Assembly (NCBI RefSeq): GCF_040954645.1
Contig: NC_092811.1
Location: 87,411,199-87,475,198, forward strand
Origin: Diabrotica undecimpunctata
Taxonomy: Eukaryota > Arthropoda > Insecta > Coleoptera > Chrysomelidae
DNA length: 64,000 nt
Direction of reading: 5' to 3'
Both the position numbers and the translations under genes were made by a program. The notes beneath the pieces were generated by a model. The model saw only the letters and a program-made list of their open reading frames with translations, searched no databases and was not told the DNA's origin. Positions 23,150-35,240 of the stretch are shown piece after piece (the stretch's first letter is position 1; each line of letters begins with the position of its first letter).

Positions 23150-26100
23150 CTTTTTAAGGAATAAAGAAAACAAAATCGGATATACATAAGTTACATGGTC
23201 GATAGATGACACTCAAATATAATCGTATTAAAAAACTACAGAAACACTAGACGCACTCAACTCAATAGATAACTGCTAGGGTTGCAGCCTAGTCTTACAG
23301 AAATCTTAAGTTTAAGAGTACTCCTCCCCTAGTAGGGTACTTATCCTGACGTAATTCTGTCCGCGAAAATAGTGATCATTTCTCGACACCAGTAACTTAT
23401 GCATAGAAAAGGACAATAAGGTAGTAAATACTACCAGAGAAAAAAACAGGCCAAATTTACTCTGGAAAAAACCACTGGAAGAATAATTTAACAAGACTCA
23501 TATAACGAAGATTGGAAATGCTAAAATAATATTTATAGGATAATTATTTACGTTTAAAGAGTTTTAAAACCTTTCTAAAAGAGGGCTTTGTTTATTATAA
23601 AATATAATAAAATCCGAATAAAAAGACGGTTTGTTAGCGCCAGCTTCACTATTCTTTCTTATCTACACCATGACAAACTTAAGCATCAAATTTAAATATT
23701 CTAGTTATTTTGATTAACAAAAAAGAAATAATTATACAAAATAAAAAAAAAAACTTGTTAAGCCAATTTTTAATACAGGTTTTCCAATAGCTAAAATATT
23801 AGATATACCAAGCTTCAAAAATCAAGGACTTAAAAACTATAAAAAACTTAATAATAAGAATAATAACAAGCTGACTCCAAACTTAATAAGTTTTTTACTT
23901 ACACCAAGGGGTACCTAAGTGCCAACTTTAAGGCTCTAAGACTTTTGTTTTAAGAAAAATACAAGACATAATATTACAAAAAACTAAGGATACCTAGAAA
24001 ACCATATATTCAACAGAGTTCTTTCTTATACCAAGAGGATCATATGTACTTATTTATTTTCCTCTAACCCAACACGTGATCTACAATATCGAAACATTTT
24101 CGCAATACAGCTTGCCTTTTTTACCACAAACTAAGCCATGACCCCTACCAGCAAATTGCTGTTATGAGATGGTGATGACTATCATAAAAACCATATTTAA
24201 CACCACCACTTTCTTATAAAAGACCGTATTACGAAACATCAACTTTAAGCGATTAAAGTAGTTTAACTGCGGAAAATCCCACAACAGACCAAATTATGGT
24301 TCCCTCAAAACACACAGTCCAAGTTTTTTAAGCACTGTCAAAACAAAAACATTATGAATCATCTAGTTTAAGCGATAAAAGTAATTTACCTGCGGAAAAT
24401 CCTACGACAAACCCAATTATGGTTCCAGCAAAACACCCAGTCCAAGTTTTTTAAGCACTTTTAACACAAAAAACATTACAAAACATCTACTTTAAGCGAT
24501 AAAAGTAATTTACCTGCGGAAAATCCTACAACAGACCAAATTATGGTTCCCCCAAACAACCAGCCCGAGTTTCTTAAGCACTTTCAAAAGAAAAACATTA
24601 CGAAACATCAACTTAAAGCGATAAAAGTTATTTACCTGCGGAAAATCCTACAATAAACCCAAATATGGTTCAAGCAAAACACATTAGTCTAAGTTTCTTA
24701 AGCACTTTTAAAACAAAAACATTACGAATCATCTACTTTAAGCGATAAAAGTAGTTTACCTGCAAAAAATCCCACAACAGACCAAATTATGGTTCCCTCA
24801 AAACACACAGTCCAAGTTTCTTAAGCAATCAACCAAGTTTAAGCCATCAAAGTAGTTTACCTGAGGGAAATCCTACAACAGACCAAATTATGGTTCCTCC
24901 AAAACACCCACTTTTTAAGGAATAAAGAAAACAAAATCGGATATACATAAGTTACATGGTCGATAGATGACACTCAAATATAATCGTATTAAAAAACTAC
25001 AGAAACACTAGACGCACTCAACTCAATAGATAACTGCTAGGGTTGCAGCCTAGTCTTACAGAAATCTTAAGTTTAAGAGTACTCCTCCCCTAGTAGGGTA
25101 CTTATCCTGACGTATTTCTGTCCGCGAAAATAGTGATCATTTCTCGACACCAGTAACTTATGCATAGAAAAGGACAATAAGGTAGTAAATACTACCAGAG
25201 AAAAAAACAGGCCAAATTTACTCTGGAAAAAACCACTGGAAGAATAATTTAACAAGACTCATATAACGAAGATTGGAAATGCTAAAATAATATTTATAGG
25301 ATAATTATTTACGTTTAAAGAGTTTTAAAACCTTTCTAAAAGAGGGCTTTGTTTATTATAAAATATAATAAAATCCGAATAAAAAGACGGTTTGTTAGCG
25401 CCAGCTTCACTATTCTTTCTTATCTACACCATGACAAACTTAAGCATCAAATTTAAATATTCTAGTTATTTTGATTAACAAAAAAGAAATAATTATACAA
25501 AATAAAAAAAAAACTTGTTAATCCAATTTTTAATACAGGTTTTCCAATAGCTAAAATATTAGATATACCAAGCTTCAAAAATCAAGGACTTAAAAACTAT
25601 AAAAAACTTAATAATAAGAATAATAACAAGCTGACTCCAAACTTAATAAGTTTTTTACTTACACCAAGGGGTACCTAAGTGCCAACTTTAAGGCTCTAAG
25701 ACTTTTGTTTTAAGAAAAATACAAGACATAATATTACAAAAAACTAAGGATACCTAGAAAACCATATATTCAACAGAGTTCTTTCTTATACCAAGAGGAT
25801 CATATGTACTTATTTATTTTCCTCTAACCCAACACGTGATCTACAATATCGAAACATTTTCGCAATACAGCTTGCCTTTTTTACCACAAACTAAGCCATG
25901 ACCCCTACCAGCAAATTGCTGTTATGAGATGGTGATGACTATCATAAAAACCATATTTAACACCACCACTTTCTTATAAAAGACCGTATTACGAAACATC
26001 AACTTTAAGCGATTAAAGTAGTTTAACTGCGGAAAATCCCACAACAGACCAAATTATGGTTCCCTCAAAACACACAGTCCAAGTTTTTTAAGCACTGTCA

Positions 26101-28172
26101 AAACAAAAACATTATGAATCATCTAGTTTAAGCGATAAAAGTAATTTACCTGCGGAAAATCCTACGACAAACCCAATTATGGTTCCAGCAAAACACCCAG
26201 TCCAAGTTTTTTAAGCACTTTTAACACAAAAACATTACAAAACATCTACTTTAAGCGATAAAAGTAATTTACCTGCGGAAAATCCTACAACAGACCAAAT
26301 TATGGTTCCCCCAAACAACCAGCCCGAGTTTCTTAAGCACTTTCAAAAGAAAAACATTACGAAACATCAACTTAAAGCGATAAAAGTTATTTACCTGCGG
26401 AAAATCCTACAATAAACCCAAATATGTTTCAAGTAAAACACATTAGTCCAAGTTTCTTAAGCACTTTTAAAACAAAAATATTACGAATCATCTACTTTAA
26501 GCGATAAAAGTAGTTTACCTGCGGAAAATCCCACAACAGACCAAATTATGGTTCCCTCAAAACACACAGTCCAAGTTTCTTAAGCAATCAACCAAGTTTA
26601 AGCGATCAAAGTAGTTTACCTGAGGTAAATCCTAAAACAGACCAAATTACGGTTCCCCCAAAACACCCACTTTCAAAAGAATAAATAAAACAAAATCGGA
26701 TATACATAAGTTACATGGTCGATAGATGACACTTAAATATAATCGTATTAAAAAACTACAGAAACACTAGACGCACTCAACTCAATAGATAACTGCTAGG
26801 GTTGCAGCCTAGTCTTACAGAAATCTTAAGTTTAAGAGTACTCCTCCCCTAGTAGGGTACTTATCCTGACGTATTTCTGTCCGCGAAAATAGTGATCATT
26901 TCTCGACACCAGTAACTTATGCATAGAAAAGGACAATAAGGTAGTAAATACTACCAGAGAAAAAAACAGGCCAAATTTACTCTGGAAAAAACCACTGGAA
27001 GAATAATTTAACAAGACTCATATAACAAAGATTGGAAATGCTAAAATAATATTTATAGGATAATTCTTTACGTTTAAAGAGTTTTAAAACCTTTCAAACA
27101 GAGGGCTTTGTTTATTATAAAATATAATAAAATCCGAATACAAAGACGGTTTGTTAGCGCCAGCTTCACTATTCTTGCTTATCTACACCATGACAAACTT
27201 AAGCATCAAATTTAAATATTCTAGTTTATTTTGATTAAAAAAAAAAAGAAATAATTATACAAAATAAAAAGAAAACTTGTTAAGCCAATCTTTAATACAG
27301 GTTTTCTAATAGCTTAAATATTAGATATACCAAGCTTCAAAAATCAAGGACTTAAAAACTATAAAAAACTTAATAATAAGAATAATAACAAGCTGACTCC
27401 AAACTTAATAAGGTTTTTACTTACACCAAGGGGTACCTAACTGCCAACTTTGAGGCTCTAAGACTTTTGTTTTAAGAAAAATATAAGGAATAATACTACA
27501 AAAAACTAGGGATACCAAGAAAACCATATATTCAACAGAGTTCTTCCTTATACCAAGAGGAACATATTTACTAATTTATTTTCCTATCACCCAAGACGTG
27601 ATCTACACAATCGAAATATTTTTGCAATACAGCTTGCCTTATTTACCACAAACTAAGCCATGGCTCCTACCAGCAAATTGCTGTTATGAGATGGTGATGA
27701 CTATCATAAAAACCATATTTAACACCACCACTTTTTCATAAAAGACCGTATTACGAAACATCAACTTTAAGCCATGGAAGTAGTTTACCTGCCGAAAATC
27801 CAACAATCAACTAAATTATGGTTCCCCAAAACACCCATTCCAAGTTTCTTAAGCACTGTCAACACAAAAACATTACGAATCATCTACTTTAAGCGATAAA
27901 AGTAATTTACCTGCGGAAAATCCTACAACAGACCAAATTATGGTTCCTCCAGACAACCAGTCCAAGTTTCTTAAGCACTCTTAAAAAGAAAACATTACGA
28001 AACATCAACTGTAAGCGATAAAATTTATTTACCTGCGGAAACTTTTACAATAAACCCAATTATGGTTCCCACAAAACAACCAGTCCAAGTTTCTTAAGCA
28101 CTCTTAAAACAAAAACATTACGAACCGTCAACTTTAAGCTATCAAAATAGTTTACCTGCGGAAGATCCTACA
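23150..28172. repeat. ~1.76-kb higher-order units (three consecutive B blocks plus monomers)
   Basis: Equivalent B-block points at 23312, 25073 and 26832 are 1,761 and 1,759 bp apart. Each unit has one ~1.08-kb B block and about 5-6 monomers. The first two units are nearly identical over their length, including shared private variants such as aggaataaagaaaacaaaat and cctctaacccaacacgtgat, implying recent amplification by unequal exchange. Confidence 0.92.
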
Positions 28173-29005
28173 TCGACACCAGTGACTTATGCATAGAAAA
28201 GGACAATAAGGTAGTAAATACTACCAGAGAAAAAAACAGCCCAAATTTACTCTGGAAATAACCACTGGAAGAATAATTTAACAAGACTCATATGACAAAG
28301 ATTGGAAATGCTAAAATAAAATTTATAGGATAATTCTTTACGTTTAAAGAGCTTTAAAACCTTTCTAAAAGAGGACTTTGTTTATTATAAAATATAATAA
28401 AATCCGAATACAAAGACGGTTTGTTAGAGCCAGCTTCACTATTCTTGCTTATTTACACCATGACAAACTTAAGCATCAAATTTAAATATTCGAGATATTT
28501 TGATTAACAAAAAAGAAATAATTATACAAAATAAGAAGAAAACTTTTTTAAGCCAATCTTTAATACAGTTTTTCTAATAGCTAAAATATTAGATATACCA
28601 AGCTTCATATATCAAGGACTTAAAGACTCTAAAAAACTTAATAATAAGAATAATAACAAGCTGACTCCAAACTTAATAGGTTTTTACTTACACCAAGAGG
28701 TACCTAAGTGCCAACTTTAAGGATCTAAGACTTTTGTTTTAAGAAAAATACAAGGCATAATACTACAAAAAACTAGGGATACCTAGAAAACCATATATTC
28801 AACAGAGTTCTTCCTTATACCAAGAGGGACATATGTACTAATTTATTTTCCTATCACCCAAGATGTGATCTACACAATCGAAACATTTTTGCAATACAGC
28901 TTGCCTTCTTTACCACAAACTAAGCCATGACCCCTACCAGCAAATTGCTGTTATGAGATGGTGATGACTATCATAAAAACCATATTTAACACCACCACTT
29001 TCTCA
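28173..29005. repeat. 5'-truncated B block, copy 2
   Basis: Same junction and nearly the same sequence as the block at 21503, offset by about 6.67 kb. The following monomers also match (equivalent points 22413 and 29085 are 6,672 apart), including private variants such as acaaacagtttaagtttctt. Confidence 0.85.
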
Positions 29006-30530
29006 TTAAAGACCGTATTACGAAACATCAACTTTAAGCCATGAAAGTAGTTTACCTGCGGAAAATCCAACAATCGACTAAATTATGGTTCCCCAAAACA
29101 CCCATTCCAAGTTTCTTAAGCACTTTTTAAACAAAAACATTACGAAACATCAACTTTCAGCGATTAAAGTAGTTTACCTGCGGAAAATCCCACAACAGAC
29201 CAAATTATGGTTCCCTCAAAACACACAGTCCAAGTTTCTTAAGCACTTTCAACACAAAAACATTACGAAACATCTACTTTAAGCGAGAAAAGTAGTTTGC
29301 CTGCGGAAAATCCTAACACAAATCCAAATATAATTCCAGAAAAACACATTAGTCCAAGTTTCTTAAGCACTTTTAAAACAAAAACATTACGAATCATCTA
29401 CTTTAAGCGATAAAAGTAGTTTACCTACGGAAGATTCTATAACAGACTAAATTATGGTTTCCACAAAACAAACAGTTTAAGTTTCTTAATCACTTTTAAA
29501 ACAAAAACCTTACGAAACATCAACTTAAAGCGATAAAAGTTATTTACCTGCCGAAAATCCTACAATAAACCCAAATATGGTTCAAGCAAAACACATTAGT
29601 CCAAGTTTCTTAAGCACTTTTAAAACAAAAACATTACGAATCATCTACTTTAAGCGATAAAAGTAGTTTACCTGCGGAAAATCCCACAACAGACCAAATT
29701 ATGGTTCCCTCAAAACACACAGTCCAAGTTTCTTAAGCAATCAACCAAGTTTAAGTCATCAAAGTAGTTTACCTGAGGGAAATCCTACAACAGACCAAAT
29801 TATGGTTCCTCTAAAACACCCACTTTCTAAGGAATAAAGAAAACAAAATCGGATATACATAAGTTACATGGTCGATAGATGACACTTATATATAATCGTA
29901 TTAAAAAACTAGATAAACACTAGACGCACTCAACTCAATAGATAACTGCTAGGGTTGCAGCCTAGTCTTACAGAAATCTTAAGTTTAAGAGTACTCCTCC
30001 CCTAGTAGGGTACTTATCCTGACGTATTTCGTCCGCGAAAATAGTGATCATTTCTCGACACCAGTAACTTATGCATAGAAAAGGACAATAAGGTAGTAAA
30101 TACTACCAGAGAAAAAAACAGGCCAAATTTACTCTGGAAAAAACCACTGGAAGAATAATTTAACAAGACTCATATAACAAAGATTGGAAATGCTAAAATA
30201 ATATTTATAGGATAATTATTTACGTTTAAAGAGTTTTAAAACCTTTCTAAAAGAGGGCTTTGTTTATTATAAAATATAATAAAATCCGAATACAAAGACG
30301 GTTTGTTAGCGCCAGCTTCACTATTCTTGCTTATTTACACCATGACAAACTTAAGCATCAAATTTAAATATTCGAGATATTTTGATTAACAAAAAAGAAA
30401 TAATTATACAAAATAAGAAGAAAACTTTTTTAAGCCAATCTTTAATACAGTTTTTCTAATAGCTAAAATATTAGATATACCAAGCTTCATATATCAAGGA
30501 CTTAAAGACTTTAAAAAACTTAATAATAAG

Positions 30531-32966
30531 AATAATGAAATTAAATGATATTATTATTAAAAATGGTACCTATCAGCTAAAAAACGAATACACAAGGATT
30601 ACAAAATCGACATCTACTAGGATTGACCTAGTACTTACAAATCAAAAAGACATTAGTTGCAAGGTGCTCCCAACTCCAAAGATTACAGATCACTCGATAA
30701 TTGTAGCTGATCTGGGTAGAAACAATGAGACGACACTTACAAAAACCTATAGAAAGTACAATATAATGGATGTGACAAGATTTCAAATGAAACTTATGGA
30801 TATGCAGTGGCCGTCAAGTTCCTCTATAGATGTAAGTAACAATGCTGATATTCTAATAACTAATGTATTGTCTGCACTCGATCAGTTTGCTCCAGAAAAG
30901 TCTATTAATATGAAGGATGTTTGGGGAAATAAATTATGGTGGAATGAAGACATTGCGAATGAAATTAAAAAAAGAGATCAATATTACAAAAAGGCTATAT
31001 TTACTAAAACTGATACTGACTGGGATGATTTCAAACAACAAAGAAATAGAGTCGTAGCATTAATCAGAATTACCAAACAAAATTATTATCAGGAAAAAAT
31101 AGATGATTGTAAGAACGACCCAAAAAGAATGTGGAAAACATTAAAGGAGCTTGTAAACGGCAAAAAAAACCATGAAGCTAAAAGTGAAATAATATTTGAT
31201 GGTGGGGGGGTTACTGGTAAAGAGATAAGTGAAAGATTTAATATATTTTTTCTAGACAGTGTAAAAAACATAGCAGATAGCATTATTTCAAACAAAACCC
31301 ACCAAGAAATTTGTAGTTCAATAAATGTCGACTGCAAAATGGAAAAATTCAAAATGTTAGAAATGAAAGATTTAAAAAAACAAATGAAAGAAATGAAAAA
31401 CAAAGAAAGTAATGTTGATGGTATTACAGTTCAAATTTTAAAGAGTTCCTTTGAAGTAATAGGCGACAAAATTTTGCATATTATAAATGGTAGTCTAGAA
31501 AGTGGCGTATTCCCAAGTAAATGGAAGAGAAGTCTGGTTGTACCAATTGAGAAGGTTCATGGAACTGTTAAGTGTGAGGAATTTCGACCCATAAATATGG
31601 TACCACCATACGAAAAACTGCTGGAATTATGTGTAAATGATCAAATAGTGGAGTACTTGGAAAGCAATAATGTGTTAACTAAATTCCAAGCAGGGTTTAG
31701 GAGAGGAAATTCATGTGAGAGTGCAATGCAGACGGTTTTGTTTGACTGGAAGGGTGCGCTGGAGTGCGGGAAAATGATTGGTGTGGTTTTCTTAGACTTT
31801 AAACGTGCATTTGAAACCATAAACAGACAACTGCTATTGAGAAAGATGGAAAGGTATGGCTTTGGTGAAAAAATTATAAAGTGGTTTCAAGAATATTTGA
31901 CTGATAGAACACAAGTGACAAAATATGGTGCCATTTCATCGGCTCAGACATCTCTGTATGGTGTGCCACAGGGAACTGTGTTAGGTCCTACTCTTTTCAT
32001 ACTGTATATAAATGATATTGTTGATGTTGTTAAAAAGTGTAAGGTACAGTTGTTTGCCGATGATACTGTGATATATGCAATAGGGGATAGGGTAGATGAA
32101 ATAATCGATATAATAAATGAAGAGATATATAATATATTAAAATGGCTCGATAATAATTCCTTAAGTCTTAATGTAAATAAAACAAAAATGATGCTTATAA
32201 AGAATAAAAATTTTAAATTAAATAACATAATAAAATATGTAAAAATTAATAATATTGCTTTGGAGAGAGTGGTTCAGTATAAGTATTTGGGATGTATTAT
32301 AGATGAAAATTTAAGTTTTGTTGAACATTTTAAGTTTGTTACAAACAAAATAGCAAAAAAAATCTATGCATTGGGAAGAATGTCAAAAAATTTAAGTTGC
32401 TGGTCTAGGTTGACCATATATAAATCGATTATTGCTCCCCATCTCTATTTTTGCTCTACATTGCTGTTTTTAATGAATGCTTCTCAAATGAATGTACTGC
32501 AGAAAAAACAAAATAAAGCCTTAAGGATAATATTAGGATGTAGTGTATACACTAGTAGAACTGACATGCTAACAATGGCAAATGTTTTAAGTGTAAGACA
32601 GACAATTGTATGTAATAGTATGATTTTTGTTTATAAAATGTTAAATGGTCTGATACCTGTGCATTTGTGTAATAATTGTACCTTTGTTCGAGATGTACAT
32701 GAACACAACACACGTTCTAGAAATAACTTTTATCTGAATAGGGTCAACACTAATTTTGGTCAGAACAATCTTTTTTATAGGGGATTAAAGCAATACAATG
32801 AATTACCGGAAAACATTAAGGCTTCTGGAAACTTAGCTCAATTTAAAAATTTATGTAAGATATATGTTAAGCAAAGCATTGTGATTTAATTTTAAGGGTA
32901 TAAATTGATGTATTTATATGTATATTTTTCTAGCCATGTGCTATTAATAAAGATTATTATTATTAT
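30531..32966 (+). mobile_element. 5'-truncated CR1-like LINE inserted in a satellite B block
   Basis: Non-satellite sequence begins at about 30533 inside the B-block phrase aataataagaataat and ends at a (ATT)n/(ATA)n tail (about 32950-32966) after which the B-block phrase ataacaagctgg continues. The 3' microsatellite tail and AATAAA-like aataaag at about 32947 are typical of CR1-type LINEs. The target duplication is probably a short AT-only word (aataat) and cannot be delimited because target and tail are both AT repeats. Confidence 0.88.
30535..32889 (+). CDS. LINE ORF2 (endonuclease end, reverse transcriptase), 784 codons open
   Basis: The first ~75 residues are the end of an APE endonuclease (STSTRIDLVLTN, then ITDHSIIVADL), so the ATG is internal to a truncated protein. 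RT follows: NVDGITVQILKSS, EEFRPINMVPPYEKLLE, TKFQAGFRRGNSCESA, box A VVFLDFKRAFETINR, box B YGVPQGTVLGPTLFILYIND and box C FADDTVIY (residues 507-514, Asp 509 and 510). The C-terminal region has the CR1/L2-like tail HNTRSRNNF...YNELPENIKAS. No stop or frameshift. The parent protein nicks DNA and reverse transcribes its RNA at the nick; this copy lacks the N-terminal endonuclease and so is probably inactive on its own. CR1-like placement is by motif memory, not a tree. Confidence 0.9.
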   Translation: MKLNDIIIKNGTYQLKNEYTRITKSTSTRIDLVLTNQKDISCKVLPTPKITDHSIIVADLGRNNETTLTKTYRKYNIMDVTRFQMKLMDMQWPSSSSIDVSNNADILITNVLSALDQFAPEKSINMKDVWGNKLWWNEDIANEIKKRDQYYKKAIFTKTDTDWDDFKQQRNRVVALIRITKQNYYQEKIDDCKNDPKRMWKTLKELVNGKKNHEAKSEIIFDGGGVTGKEISERFNIFFLDSVKNIADSIISNKTHQEICSSINVDCKMEKFKMLEMKDLKKQMKEMKNKESNVDGITVQILKSSFEVIGDKILHIINGSLESGVFPSKWKRSLVVPIEKVHGTVKCEEFRPINMVPPYEKLLELCVNDQIVEYLESNNVLTKFQAGFRRGNSCESAMQTVLFDWKGALECGKMIGVVFLDFKRAFETINRQLLLRKMERYGFGEKIIKWFQEYLTDRTQVTKYGAISSAQTSLYGVPQGTVLGPTLFILYINDIVDVVKKCKVQLFADDTVIYAIGDRVDEIIDIINEEIYNILKWLDNNSLSLNVNKTKMMLIKNKNFKLNNIIKYVKINNIALERVVQYKYLGCIIDENLSFVEHFKFVTNKIAKKIYALGRMSKNLSCWSRLTIYKSIIAPHLYFCSTLLFLMNASQMNVLQKKQNKALRIILGCSVYTSRTDMLTMANVLSVRQTIVCNSMIFVYKMLNGLIPVHLCNNCTFVRDVHEHNTRSRNNFYLNRVNTNFGQNNLFYRGLKQYNELPENIKASGNLAQFKNLCKIYVKQSIVI

Positions 32967-35240
32967 TATAATAATAACAAGCTGGCTCCAAACTTAATAA
33001 GTTTTTTACTTACACCAAGGGGTACCTAAGTGCCAACTTTAAGGCTCTAAGACTTTTGTTTTAAGAAAAATACAAGACATAATACTACAAAAAACTAAGG
33101 ATACCTAGAAAACCATATATTCAACAGAGTTCTTTCTTATACCAAGAGGATCATATGTACTTATTTATTTTCCTCTAACCCAACACGTGATCTACAATAT
33201 CGAAACATTTTCGCAATACAGCTTGCCTTTTTTACCACAAACTAAGCCATGACCCCTACCAGCAAATTGCTGTTATGAGATGGTGATGACTATCATAAAA
33301 ACCATATTTAACACCACCACTTTCTTATAAAAGACCGTATTACGAAACATCAACTTTAAGCGATTAAAGTAGTTTAACTGCGGAAAATCCCACAACAGAC
33401 CAAATTATGGTTCCCTCAAAACACACAGTCCAAGTTTTTTAAGCACTTTCAAAACAAAAACATTATGAATCATCTAGTTTAAGCGATAAAAGTAATTTAC
33501 CTGCGGAATATCCTACGACAAACCCAATTATGGTTCCAGCAAAACACCCAGTCCAAGTTTTTTAAGCACTTTTAACACAAAAACATTACAAAACATCTAC
33601 TTTAAGCGATAAAAGTAATTTACCTGCGGAAAATCCTACAACAGACCAAATTATGGTTCCCCCAAACAACCAGCCCGAGTTTCTTAAGCACTTTCAAAAG
33701 AAAAACATTACAAAACATCAACTTAAAGCGATAAAAGTTATTTACCTGCGGAAAATCCTACAATAAACCCAAATATGGTTCAAGTAAAACACATTAGTCC
33801 AAGTTTCTTAAGCACTTTTAAAACAAAAACATTACGAATCATCTACTTTAAGCGATAAAAGTAGTTTACCTGCGGAAAATCCCACAACAGACCAAATTAT
33901 GGTTCCCTCAAAACACACAGTCCAAGTTTCTTAAGCAATCAACCAAGTTTAAGCGATCAAAGTAGTTTACCTGAGGGAAATCCTAAAACAGACCAAATTA
34001 CGGTTCCCCCAAAACACCCACTTTCAAAAGAATAAATAAAACAAAATCGGATATACATAAGTTACATGGTCGATAGATGACACTTAAATATAATCGTATT
34101 AAAAAAAACTACAGAAACATTAGACGCACTTAACTCAATCGATAACTGCTAGGGTTGCAGCCTAGTCTTACAGAAATCTTAATTTTAAGAGTACTCCTCC
34201 CCTAGTAGGGTACTTATCCTGGCTCATTTCTGTCCGTGAACATAGTGGTTATTCCTCGACACCAGTGACTTATGCATAGAAAAGAACAATAACGCAGTAA
34301 ATATTACCAGAAAAAAGAGCCAGGCTAAATTTACTCTGGAAGAAACGAGTGGAAGAATACATTAACAAGATTCATATGACAAAGATTGGAAATGGTAAAA
34401 TAAAATGCATAGGCTAATTCTTCGCGTTTTAATGAGTTATAAAATCTTTCTACAAAAAGGCTTTGTTTATTATATTATATTTTATATAAATTGTAATAAA
34501 ATCCGAATACAAAGAAGGTTTGTTAGCGTCAGCTTTAATATTCTTGCTTATTTACACCATGACCAACTTGAGTATCAAATTTAAATACACTAGTTTTTTT
34601 GGTTAACAAAAACGGAATAATTATACAAAAATAAGAAGAAGACTTGTTATTCCAATATTTAATACAGTTATTTCTTATATTTAAAATATTATATATACCA
34701 TACTGCAAGAATCAAATCTTGTCTTTTAAGAACTACAAAAAGCTTAATAATAGGAATAACAAGCTGATTCGAAACTCAATATGGTTTTTACTTACACTAA
34801 GAGGTACCTAAGAGCCGACTTTACTAAGACTTTTGTTTTAAGAAAAATACATGGCTTAATACTATAATTAAGAAGAAGAATACCTATAAAACGCTATGTT
34901 CAACAGAGTACTTTCTTATACCAAGAGTACTTTCTTATACTAACTTGTTTTCCTACCATTCAAGACGTGATCTACACAGTCGAGACCTTGTCGCAATCCA
35001 GCTTCTCTTCTCCCCCACACACTTAACCATTCCCCCTCACAGCAAATTGCGGAAACCAGATAGTGCTTTACCTATTAATAAAACCGTATTTATCACCACC
35101 ACTTTCTCATAAAAGACTCATTACGAAACATCAACTTTAAGCAATAAAAGTAATTTATCTGCGGAAAATACTACAATAGACCAAATTATAGTTTCTCCAA
35201 AATAACCAGTCCCAGTTTCTCAAGCACTTACAAAACAAAA

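Larger units (their letters stand above)
13116..35240. repeat. Composite satellite domain: ~123-bp monomers alternating with B blocks
   Basis: The short monomer is about 123 bp; tggttcc phases at 19671, 19794 and 19917 are exactly 123 apart. Each has recurring phrases ccaagtttcttaagcac, aaaacattacgaaacatc and gtttacctgcggaaaatcc. Between monomer runs sit 0.8-1.1-kb B blocks, non-coding, that begin near tttcaaaggaataaagaa and end near cataaaagaccgtattacg. B blocks start at roughly 13386, 14661, 18520, 21503 (truncated), 23150, 24905, 26670, 28173 (truncated), 29825 and 34020. Two mobile elements (14836-17580 and 30531-32966) interrupt B blocks. Copies are similar but not identical, with greater divergence toward both ends (13.1-14.6 and 34-35 kb), as expected for a homogenised core with decaying edges. 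Short frames inside it are by-products of the repeat. Confidence 0.95.

Noticed and set aside
13116..35240. CRISPR-like regularly spaced repeats
   Set aside because: The repeats are contiguous 123-bp satellite monomers without unique spacers, and the context is eukaryotic.
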